From CAHJXG01 sp964235485 (GTDB lineage: Bacteria; Pseudomonadota; Alphaproteobacteria; Acetobacterales; Acetobacteraceae), in NCBI GenBank assembly GCA_964235485.1, contig CAXSAZ010000020.1, forward strand, positions 1 through 64,000: DNA of 64,000 nucleotides. Direction: 5' to 3'. Position 1 is the stretch's first letter; every line of letters starts with the position of its first letter. A program made the translations under genes and the position numbers. This document shows positions 25,311-32,451 of the stretch, piece after piece. The notes beneath the pieces are model-generated. The model searched no databases, had not been told where the DNA came from, and worked only from the letters and a program-made list of their open reading frames with translations.

Positions 25311-26225
25311 TCAGCGTGCGATGGACAACTCGCCGGGCATCCCGCGCACCGCCCGGCCCGGCCGCACCGTCGCGACCAGCACCAGGAGCGTCAGCACGAA
25401 GGGCGCAGCGTAGAACAGGTAATAGTAGCTGGTCACGCCCACCGTCTGCAGCGACGGGCCGAGCGCCCCGGCGGCGCCGAACAGCAGCGACGCGCCCAGG
25501 CAGCCGACCGGGTTCCACCGCGCGAACACCACCAGCGCCACCGCCATCAGCCCTTGCCCGGACGACAGGCTCTCGTTCCAGCTTCCGGGATACACGAGGC
25601 TCAGGAACGCGCCGCCGATGCCCGCCAGCGCGCTGCCGGCCGACGTCGCCAGCAGCCGGGTGCGGTTGATGTGGAGGCCCAGCGCCCGCGCCGCGTCCGC
25701 GCTGTCGCCCACGATGCGCAGCCGCAGGCCGAGCCGTGTGGCCCGGAACATCCAGGCCATGCCGAACGCCACCGCGACGCCCAACGGGAACAGCGGGCTG
25801 ACCGTCAAGGCGCTTTGTATCTGAGGCACCGAAGACCAGCCCCCGAGCGGAACGCCCGGCAGGCCCGGCGCGCTCGGCTGCACGAAGGGCTTGCCGAAGA
25901 AGAACGCGATCCCGTTGCCGGCCAGCAGGATCGCGATGCCCATGGCCACGTCGTTCACCCGCGTCAGCGCGCACAGCACCCCATGCAGCCCGCCCAATGC
26001 CGCCCCCGCGCCCGCCGCCGCCAGCACGCCAAGCCACGGGCTGCCGGTCAGGTAGGAGGTGGCGTAGGCCACCATGGCGCCCAGCACCAGCACGCCCTCG
26101 TTGCCCAGGTTGATGCGCCCGGCGCGCTCGGTCAGGCATTCGCCCAGGCTCACGAACAGGAACGGCGTGGACACCCGCAGCGCGCCGGCCAGCATGGCGA
26201 CCAGCACGGTTTCCACCGCGCTCAT
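25311..26225 (-). CDS. BMP-family ABC transporter permease 2
   Basis: A 304-residue permease of the branched-chain/nucleoside superfamily (NupQ/YufQ-like). It shows the conserved GECLTERAGRINLGNEGVLV stretch after the first helix, then TRVNDVAMGIAILLAGNGIA and DSADAARALGLHINRTRLLA. About eight hydrophobic segments are present. ATG 26225 overlaps the preceding permease stop, and the formamidase gene starts 10 bp downstream. Confidence 0.9.
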   Translation of the reverse strand: MSAVETVLVAMLAGALRVSTPFLFVSLGECLTERAGRINLGNEGVLVLGAMVAYATSYLTGSPWLGVLAAAGAGAALGGLHGVLCALTRVNDVAMGIAILLAGNGIAFFFGKPFVQPSAPGLPGVPLGGWSSVPQIQSALTVSPLFPLGVAVAFGMAWMFRATRLGLRLRIVGDSADAARALGLHINRTRLLATSAGSALAGIGGAFLSLVYPGSWNESLSSGQGLMAVALVVFARWNPVGCLGASLLFGAAGALGPSLQTVGVTSYYYLFYAAPFVLTLLVLVATVRPGRAVRGMPGELSIAR

Positions 26226-27325
26226 GCGGCACCCCGGGGCTGGAACCAACGCAGGCGGCCGTACAGCGTCTCGCTGGCCAGGATCGCCAGGAAGATCATG
26301 CCTTGCAGCACCAGCACCGTCGCATCCGGCAAGCCCATGCGCCGCTGCAGCAGCCCGCCCGCAGCACCGATGCCGCCCAGCAGCACGGCCATGGGCATGA
26401 TGGCGAGCGCGTTGTGCCGGGCCAGAAAGGCGATCAGGATGCCGGAATAGCCGTAGCCCGCGATCAACGACGCATTGGCTCGGCCATGCACGGCCGCGAC
26501 CTCGATGAACCCCGCCAGCCCCGCCAGCGCGCCGCCCAGCGCGCAGGCCCCCACCATGAGCCACGCCACCGGCAAGCCCTGCAACTGCGCCGCGCGCAGG
26601 TTGCCGCCGGTCACGCGGGCGGCGAACCCCGTCGTGGTGCGCGCGATCAGCAGCCAGCACAGCACGCAGGCCACGGCCCCGATCAGGATGCCGGGATGCA
26701 CGTCCAAGCCCGGCAGCGTCGGCAGCGCCGCGGATTGGGGGATGGCAAAGGTGGAAGGCTTGTTGAGGCTCGCCGGGTCGCGCATCGGACCTTCCACAAG
26801 CTGGTTGAACAGCGCGATGGCGATGTAGGCCATGACCAGGCTGGCCACCGTCTCGTTGATGCCGCGCCGGGCGCGCAGCAGGCCGACCATGCCCAGCCAC
26901 GCCGCCCCGGCGGCCGCGCCGGTCGCCGCCATGGCAAGCTGGATCACCAGGCCGGGCGCGTCGCCCAGCATCAACCCGGCCCATGTCGCCGCCAACCCGC
27001 CCAGCACCAGCGCGCCCTCGCCCCCGATCACCACCAGGCCAAGCTGCGCCGGCACCGCCACGCACAGTGCCGTCAGCAGCAAGGGCGCTGCCCGGCTCAG
27101 CGTGTTGCGCCAGGAGAACCAGCTTCCGAACGCCCCGGTCCAGACCAACTGGAAGAAGGTCTGGGGCGAGCGGCCCAGCGCCAACAGGAACACGCAGAAC
27201 AAGCCCGCCGCCGCCAGCACCGCGAGCACCGGCACCAGCCCCGCTTCCAGCGCCTGCCGCAGCCGGAAGGTGCGGTCGGCCCTGGGCCGCGGCGCGGCGG
27301 CGACCGCTGCCCCGGTCGCGCTCAG
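26222..27325 (-). CDS. BMP-family ABC transporter permease 1
   Basis: A permease of the NupP/YufP type with about nine to ten hydrophobic segments. Marks include the IGGEGALVLGGLAATWAGL block, RARRGINETVASLVMAYIA, and GGNLRAAQLQGLPVAWLM. The first conventional start in frame is GTG 27235 (337 residues), but the reading frame is open further and encodes a plausible basic cytoplasmic tail (RPRADRTFRLRQALEAGLVP). I place the start at CTG 27325, which overlaps the binding-protein stop as CTGA, repeating the coupling of this operon. That start is inference; the rest is secure. Confidence 0.85.
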   Translation of the reverse strand: MSATGAAVAAAPRPRADRTFRLRQALEAGLVPVLAVLAAAGLFCVFLLALGRSPQTFFQLVWTGAFGSWFSWRNTLSRAAPLLLTALCVAVPAQLGLVVIGGEGALVLGGLAATWAGLMLGDAPGLVIQLAMAATGAAAGAAWLGMVGLLRARRGINETVASLVMAYIAIALFNQLVEGPMRDPASLNKPSTFAIPQSAALPTLPGLDVHPGILIGAVACVLCWLLIARTTTGFAARVTGGNLRAAQLQGLPVAWLMVGACALGGALAGLAGFIEVAAVHGRANASLIAGYGYSGILIAFLARHNALAIMPMAVLLGGIGAAGGLLQRRMGLPDATVLVLQGMIFLAILASETLYGRLRWFQPRGAA

Positions 27326-28446
27326 GCGAGCGAGCCTTTCACGCCCTCGGCCAGCCAGTTCATCGACTCAAGCTCGATGGCGGTTTCCGGATAGGCGGAC
27401 CCGGCGGCGACCACCTGCTTGCCCGTGTTGTCCAGGAGCGGTCCTTTGAACACGGCGAAGCCGCCCTTCATGATCTCGGCCTTCGTGGCGTCGGCCCGCT
27501 TGCGCGCGGCCTCGCTGACCGCCGGGCCGTAGGGAGACATTTTCACGAATCCCTCCGCCAGCCCGCCGCGTGTGAAGTTCGGCAGCGTTTCGCCGGCCTG
27601 CATCTTGGACACATACATCTTGTACACCTGCGCCCAGTTCCACTCGGCGCCGGTGAGATACCCTTTAGGGGCGAGCGCGGACTGGTTGGCGTGGTAGCCG
27701 CACGTGTAGGCGCCGCGCCCCTCCGCCGTTTGCACCACCACCTTCGGCCCGTCCACATGGCAGGTGATCACGTCCGCGCCGCCGTCGATCAGCGCGTTGG
27801 TGGCTTCTGCCTCCTTTACGGGCATCGACCAGTCGCCGGTGAACACCACCGCCACCGTGATGGACGGATCAACTGAACGCGCGCCGAGCGCGAAGCTGTT
27901 GACGTTGATCAGCACTTGCGGAATGGGCTTGGCCGCCACGAAGCCGAGCTTCTTGGACTTGCTGGCATGGGCCGCGACGATGCCGTTGAGGTACTGCCCC
28001 ATGCCGATGTAGCCGAAATACGACCCGGTGTTCATCGGGTGCTTGCTCTTGTCCCACAGACCGCCGCAATGCCGGAACTGCACGCCCGGCTCCCCCGCCG
28101 CCACGCGCAGCATGTAGGGGTCGAAGTAGCCGAAGCTCGTGGGGAACAGCAGCGCCGCCTCGTCGAGCTTGATCATGCTCTGCATGGTCTTCACGACGTC
28201 GTCGGTTTCGGGGACGCGCTCTTCTTCCAGCACCGTGACGCCGGGCATGGACTTGATGGCGGCGGCGCCCTCGGCGTGGGCCTGGTTGTAGCCGTAGTCG
28301 TCCTTCGGCCCGACATAGATGAAGCCGACCGTGAGCGGCTTCGGCGCCGCGCGTGCCGGCGCCATGCGTGCGGACGCCAAGGCGGCGGCACCCGCGCCCA
28401 CCCCGACCATGAGCCGCCTGCGGGTCGGACGGCGGATGTTCGTCAT
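27322..28446 (-). CDS. BMP-family substrate-binding protein
   Basis: A 374-residue periplasmic protein of the basic-membrane-protein (PnrA/BmpA) family, known for nucleoside and purine uptake. The leader RRPTRRRLMVGVGAGAAALA fits a Tat-type signal. The mature domain begins LTVGFIYVGPKDDYGYNQAH, and the ligand region FPTSFGYFDPYML, GYIGMGQYLNG and DVITCHVDGPKVV follows the family. ATG 28446 follows AAGGAGG; 28479 is less likely. It heads the transporter genes of the minus-strand operon and lies 57 bp downstream of a flavodoxin-fold reductase. Confidence 0.9.
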   Translation of the reverse strand: MTNIRRPTRRRLMVGVGAGAAALASARMAPARAAPKPLTVGFIYVGPKDDYGYNQAHAEGAAAIKSMPGVTVLEEERVPETDDVVKTMQSMIKLDEAALLFPTSFGYFDPYMLRVAAGEPGVQFRHCGGLWDKSKHPMNTGSYFGYIGMGQYLNGIVAAHASKSKKLGFVAAKPIPQVLINVNSFALGARSVDPSITVAVVFTGDWSMPVKEAEATNALIDGGADVITCHVDGPKVVVQTAEGRGAYTCGYHANQSALAPKGYLTGAEWNWAQVYKMYVSKMQAGETLPNFTRGGLAEGFVKMSPYGPAVSEAARKRADATKAEIMKGGFAVFKGPLLDNTGKQVVAAGSAYPETAIELESMNWLAEGVKGSLA

Positions 28447-28503
28447 CGGGCAGCCTCCTTGCAATGCTGGTTTGTTCATGCAGGCTGCGTGCCAGGATTT
28501 GCG

Positions 28504-29085
28504 TCAGAACCCCGCCATGGCCCGCCCGACTTGGGCCACGAAGCGCGCCCTTGTGTGCGGCGTCGAGATGTTCATGGCGTAGTGCGCGTGGAAGATGGCC
28601 GGCTTCGCCATGCCGATGCTGTGGCGCAGGTAGCGGCGGACCAACTTGCGCGGGTAGTCGCCCATCAGCCGCGCCCGCCACCGGGTCTGCCCGTAGGTCA
28701 CGACACCGCCGAGCTTCTGCAAATGCGTGAGGCCGCCCCGCACCCGGCCGTCCGGCTGGATGTGCAGCGACACGCCGGGCAGCATCACCCGGTCGATCCA
28801 GCCCTTCAGGATCGCCGGCGGGCCGAAGCTCCAGGCGGGAAAGCACAGCACCAGCCCTTGCGCCGCCCGCAGCCGCGCGACCTCGTTCGCCACGGGGGCG
28901 ACGTTGGCGGGGATGTCGTGGTAGCCCATCCGCTCGGCGCGCGACATGACGGGGTTGAAGCCCTCGGCATTGAGGTCCAGCAGATCGACCTCGTGCCGTG
29001 GCGACAAGGAGGCTGCGATCCGGTCGCGGAGCGCCGCGTTGAAGCTCGTCTCGACCGGGTGGGCATACACCAGCAGCACGCGCAT
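28504..29085 (-). CDS. NAD(P)H-dependent flavodoxin-fold oxidoreductase (NQO1/KefF-like)
   Basis: A 193-residue protein of the flavodoxin_2 family (quinone reductase, MdaB, KefF). It begins MRVLLVYAHPVETSFNAALR, the family FMN/FAD phosphate-binding region, and has the characteristic LVLCFPAWSFGPPAILKGWI and DRVMLPG. ATG 29085 is preferred over 29115. It is upstream of and co-directional with the BMP transporter operon (57 bp gap), but also adjoins a quinone-defence type gene set on the other strand, so it could serve either. It probably performs two-electron reduction of quinones or similar acceptors in the cytosol. Confidence 0.85.
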   Translation of the reverse strand: MRVLLVYAHPVETSFNAALRDRIAASLSPRHEVDLLDLNAEGFNPVMSRAERMGYHDIPANVAPVANEVARLRAAQGLVLCFPAWSFGPPAILKGWIDRVMLPGVSLHIQPDGRVRGGLTHLQKLGGVVTYGQTRWRARLMGDYPRKLVRRYLRHSIGMAKPAIFHAHYAMNISTPHTRARFVAQVGRAMAGF

Positions 29086-29198
29086 TCCGCCAACATCCTC
29101 CTGTCCTGTCCGCACCCAAACACTGCGCCGCTGTTATGGCGCGTGCCAGGCCGCCTTTCCTACCCGTCCGGTCATCTCAAGGAAAGTTGGGCAGCCAC

Positions 29199-29320
29199 TC
29201 AGGACCGTTGCGCCCGGCGCCAAGCGGCAGGCGAAGCCCCGACGCCGCGCGCAAACGCCTCGGCGAACGAACTCTGGTCGGCGAAGCCGCACCCTTGAGC
29301 GATGTGCGAGATCGGCAGGT
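29199..29320 (-). pseudogene. AraC-family regulator, C-terminal helix-turn-helix fragment
   Basis: The minus strand encodes LPISHIAQGCGFADQSSFAE, then AFARGVGASPAAWRRAQRS and a stop at 29199. This is the second helix-turn-helix of AraC regulators (consensus IAxxxGFxDxSxFxRxFxxxxGxxPxxxR). Everything N-terminal is missing: at about 29320 the sequence turns into a plus-strand hydrolase tail. A deletion relic. Confidence 0.65.
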
Positions 29321-29339
29321 CGCCGGCCAGCAGCCCTGC

Positions 29340-29632
29340 CGTTCTACGGCTACAACCGCGAAGGGGCCGACGTGAAGGAGGGCGTGCGCCGCAACTGGTG
29401 GCGGCAGGGCATGATGGGCGCCGTCAAGGCGCAACACGACGGGATCGCCGTGCCGACGCTGGTGATGCACGGCGAGGGCGACCAGGTGGTCCCGTTCGCA
29501 AACGCTGGGCCGCTCTCGGCCGCGCTGATACAAGGCGCGGTGCTGAAGGCCTACCCCGGCTTCCCGCACGGTATGCCTACCACCCACGCCGACCGGATCA
29601 ACGCCGACCTGCTTGCTTTTATCCGGGAATAA
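29340..29632 (+). pseudogene. Non-heme chloroperoxidase-type alpha/beta hydrolase, C-terminal fragment
   Basis: LPFYGYNREGADVKEGVRRN followed by WWRQGMMGAVKAQHDGIA, then VPTLVMHGEGDQVVPFANAG and YPGFPHGMPTTHADRINADL match the C-terminal half of non-heme chloroperoxidase-like alpha/beta hydrolases, including the triad Asp (GEGDQ) and His (FPHGM). The N-terminal half with the nucleophile Ser is gone. In addition, around 14 residues that normally separate HDGIA from VPTLVMHG (the FSETDF region) are deleted in frame. Non-functional relic abutting the AraC fragment. Confidence 0.65.
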
Positions 29633-29705
29633 CCCGCATTCACGGGGCGCCTTGGTTCTCGCCCCGTGGATGCGAGCGAACCATCACTGCCGAGGGAGAC
29701 GAAGA

Positions 29706-30668
29706 ATGAGCTGGAATCCTTGCCCCGAGCCGACGCTCGGCGACCGCGCGAGCGCCGACGCGGTTGAAACGTTGATCGTGCCGCGGGCGGTGGACCTCGG
29801 CGAGATGACGGTGCGCCGGGCCTTGCCCTCCAAGGAGCGGCAGATGGTCGGGCCGTTCATCTTCTTCGACCAGATGGGTCCGGCCGAGTTCCTGACCGAC
29901 CAAGGCATCGACGTGCGCCCGCATCCGCACATCAACCTTGCGACGCTCACCTACCTGTTCGAGGGCGAGATCCTGCATCGCGACAGCCTGGGCACCGAGA
30001 AGGCGATCCAGCCCGGCGCGGTGAACTGGATGCGCGCCGGCCGCGGCATCGTACACTCCGAGCGCACCGCCGAAGAGCGCAAGCGGCGCGGGCAGCGCCT
30101 GTTCGGCATCCAGACCTGGATGGCGCTGCCCACGCGGGAGGAGGAAAGCGATCCCGCCTTTATCCACCATGGCGCCGAGGCGTTGCCGCTGATCGAGGCC
30201 GGCGGCGTCCGGGCGCGGCTGATCGCCGGGCGGGCGTTCGGCGCGGCGTCGCCGCTCGCGACGGCTTCCGAGACCCTCTATGCCGACGTTCAGCTCAAGG
30301 CGGGCGCCCGGATGCCGATCGACGCCGGCTACGACGAACGGGCGATCTACACGATTGGCGGCACGATCGAAATCGCGGGCGACACGTTCGGGCCTGGCCA
30401 GCTCCTGGTGCTCCGGCCCGGCGACCTCATCACGGTGGCGGCAGCCGCGGACGCGCGCTTCATGCTGTTCGGCGGCGCTCCCATGGAGGGGCCGCGCTAC
30501 ATCTGGTGGAACTTCGTGTCTTCCCGCTTGGAGCGCATCGAGGCCGCGAAGGAGGAATGGGCCAGTGGCCGCTTCGACACCGTTCCGGGCGACGAGGCCG
30601 AGTTCATCCCGCTGCCCGTCAAGCGCGACGCGCCGCAGCGCGCGACCGGCGGCGTGCTGTATCCGTAG
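29706..30668 (+). CDS. Pirin-family protein
   Basis: A 320-residue bicupin of the pirin family. The metal-site His and Glu residues appear in RPHPHINLATLTYLFEGEI near residue 65, MRAGRGIVHSERT, and RLFGIQTWMALP; the C-terminal pirin domain ends with an EFIPLP motif. Family members are quercetin 2,3-dioxygenases or redox sensors. ATG 29706 follows GAGGGAGACGAAGA. It is followed at 39 bp by a ring-cleaving dioxygenase gene and an esterase gene, so it is probably the first gene of a small quinone/aromatic-stress operon. Confidence 0.9.
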   Translation: MSWNPCPEPTLGDRASADAVETLIVPRAVDLGEMTVRRALPSKERQMVGPFIFFDQMGPAEFLTDQGIDVRPHPHINLATLTYLFEGEILHRDSLGTEKAIQPGAVNWMRAGRGIVHSERTAEERKRRGQRLFGIQTWMALPTREEESDPAFIHHGAEALPLIEAGGVRARLIAGRAFGAASPLATASETLYADVQLKAGARMPIDAGYDERAIYTIGGTIEIAGDTFGPGQLLVLRPGDLITVAAAADARFMLFGGAPMEGPRYIWWNFVSSRLERIEAAKEEWASGRFDTVPGDEAEFIPLPVKRDAPQRATGGVLYP

Positions 30669-30707
30669 GCCGCCGCCGACACCCCTCCGACCACAGGAGC
30701 GCCCCCC

Positions 30708-31640
30708 ATGTCCCGCACCATTCCCGGCCTGCACCATGTCACCGCGATCTCCGGCCCGCCGCAGGCCAACGTCGATTTCTATGCCGGCCTGCTCCGTCAG
30801 CGTTTGGTGAAGAAGACCGTCAACTTCGACGCGCCGGACACCTACCACCTTTACTACGGCGACCGGGCCGGGTCGCCCGGCACGATCCTCACGTTCTTTC
30901 CCTTCGCCGGCGCCGGTCCCGGCCGGGCGGGCGCGGGCATGGCGAGCGCCGTCGCCTACGCGGTGCCGGAGGGCGGGATTGATGCCTGGATGACCCGCTT
31001 TGCCGAACAGGCCGTCGATTTCGACGGTCCCGCCACGCGCTTCGGCCAGCCCATGCTCGCGCTTCGCGATCCCGACGGCCTGTCCATCGAGCTGATCGAG
31101 GCCGGCCCTGCCGGCGACGCGGATGGGGCGCCGGCGGATGACGGGTTCCATTCCGTGACGCTGTGGCTGCGTGACCCCGAGCCTACGGCCCGGCTGCTGA
31201 CCCGGCTGTTCGGCTACGAGCACGCTGGCGAGGAGGCGGATGCGAGCGGGCACCGCCAGCGCCTGGCAGCGCCCGGCGGCGGCCGGGGGGCAGTCATCGA
31301 CCTGCTGCGCTCCGACGCGCCCTCCATCGGGCGTCAGGGCGCCGGCACGATCCATCACGTGGCATTCCGGGCCGAGAGCGACGAGGCGCAGCGGGAATGG
31401 CAGGAGCGCGTCGCCGCGTTCGGGCTTGACGTGACGCCGGTGATCGACCGGCAATACTTCAACGCCATCTACTTCCGCGAACCCGGCGGCGTGCTGTTCG
31501 AGATCGCCACCGACCCGCCGGGCTTCGCAACCGACGAGGACGCGGCCGAGCTGGGCACCCGTCTCATGCTGCCGCCGCGGTATGAGCGGCGCCGAGCCGA
31601 CATCGAGCGCGTGCTGCCCCCGATCCGGATGCCGGGTTGA
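30708..31640 (+). CDS. Ring-cleaving dioxygenase, glyoxalase fold (MhqO-like)
   Basis: A 310-residue two-module vicinal-oxygen-chelate protein like the hydroquinone-specific dioxygenases MhqO/MhqA. It opens with the conserved IPGLHHVTAISGPPQANVDF (first His ligand), continues with DTYHLYYGDRAGSPGTILTF, and carries the second-module His in GTIHHVAFRAE near residue 220 and the Glu in REPGGVLFEIATD near 265. Preceded by a good ribosome site (CAGGAG). The stop is linked to the esterase start (TGATG). Likely opens the ring of hydroquinones or catechol-type compounds; the family is iron-dependent. Confidence 0.88.
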   Translation: MSRTIPGLHHVTAISGPPQANVDFYAGLLRQRLVKKTVNFDAPDTYHLYYGDRAGSPGTILTFFPFAGAGPGRAGAGMASAVAYAVPEGGIDAWMTRFAEQAVDFDGPATRFGQPMLALRDPDGLSIELIEAGPAGDADGAPADDGFHSVTLWLRDPEPTARLLTRLFGYEHAGEEADASGHRQRLAAPGGGRGAVIDLLRSDAPSIGRQGAGTIHHVAFRAESDEAQREWQERVAAFGLDVTPVIDRQYFNAIYFREPGGVLFEIATDPPGFATDEDAAELGTRLMLPPRYERRRADIERVLPPIRMPG

Positions 31641-32332
31641 TGCCGGGCGGCCTGGCCGCCGCAAGGGGAGGGCCACACGCGGGCGGGCGCGTGGCGCAGG
31701 CGGGCGCACCGCTGACCCGGGCGCGCCTGGCGGTCGTGATGGCGCATGGGCGCGGCGGGTCGCCGGAGGACATGCTGAGGCTTGCCGAGGCTTTGGCGCT
31801 GCCCGATGTCGCTTACCTGGCGCCCGCGGCGGCCGGGGGTTCGTGGTGGCCGGCGAGCTTCCTCGCCCCGGTCGAGGCCAACGAACCCGGCTTGTCGTCC
31901 GGCCTCGGCGTCCTCGACGGGTTGATGGAGCAACTGGAGGAGGACGGGTTCGGGCCTGACCGCATCGCGATTATGGGCTTCAGCCAGGGCGCCTGCCTTG
32001 CGCTGGAGTATGCCGCCCGTTCGGGGCGCCCCCACGGCATCGTCGGGCTGTCCGGCGGCTTGGTCGGAACCGGCGAGGCTGCCGGGCCGCCCCGGGACGA
32101 GCTGTATGGCCACGTGCCGAAGCAGTTTGCCTACGGTGCCCGCCTGGCCGGCGCCTCGGTTTTCCTGGGTTGCCACGAGCGCGACCCGCATATCCCGCTT
32201 GCCCGGGTGCAGGAAAGCGCGGCGGTGTTCAACCGGCTCGGCGCCAGCGTGCGGGTCGAGGTCCTGCCCGGCGCCGGGCACGGGGTAGTGGAGGAGGAGG
32301 TCCGGGCCGTTCGCGGCCTCCTCAACCGCTGA
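31640..32332 (+). CDS. Carboxylesterase/phospholipase-family alpha/beta hydrolase (MhqD-like)
   Basis: A 230-residue serine hydrolase of the phospholipase/carboxylesterase family. The nucleophile elbow is GFSQGACLAL near residue 115, the Asp/His pair lies in CHERDPHIPL and PGAGHGV near the C-terminus. ATG 31640 overlaps the dioxygenase stop (TGATG); an in-frame TTG one codon upstream is an alternative. The MhqO-MhqD pair is known from Bacillus, where both respond to quinone stress; the same pairing here suggests it hydrolyses the ring-cleavage product or a related ester. Confidence 0.86.
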   Translation: MPGGLAAARGGPHAGGRVAQAGAPLTRARLAVVMAHGRGGSPEDMLRLAEALALPDVAYLAPAAAGGSWWPASFLAPVEANEPGLSSGLGVLDGLMEQLEEDGFGPDRIAIMGFSQGACLALEYAARSGRPHGIVGLSGGLVGTGEAAGPPRDELYGHVPKQFAYGARLAGASVFLGCHERDPHIPLARVQESAAVFNRLGASVRVEVLPGAGHGVVEEEVRAVRGLLNR

Positions 32333-32379
32333 TGGTCACCCATCCTACGGCATGGACCGCGTAGGAATGGGTGACCATC
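32331..32379. repeat. REP-like palindrome / terminator after the esterase gene
   Basis: The left arm GATGGTCACCCATCCTACG (32331-32349) pairs with CGTAGG-A-ATGGGTGACCATC (32360-32379) with one bulged base, giving a stem of about 19 bp and a 10-base loop. It overlaps the last bases of the esterase stop. The sequence core CACCCATCCTACGGCATG recurs in the hairpin at 49932-49985, so it is a copy of a dispersed element that may also terminate transcription between convergent genes. Confidence 0.7.
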
Positions 32380-32451
32380 AGCCGCGCTTCGCCAGCGTCG
32401 GTCGCACGGCCCTTTGGCCGTTCCAACCACCGTGGGTTGAAGGCTCAGGCT

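Noticed and set aside
29640..31709. Long minus-strand frame opposite the pirin, dioxygenase and esterase genes
   Set aside because: No family motif and a composition typical of antisense shadow; the plus-strand genes have clear active-site motifs and ribosome sites.
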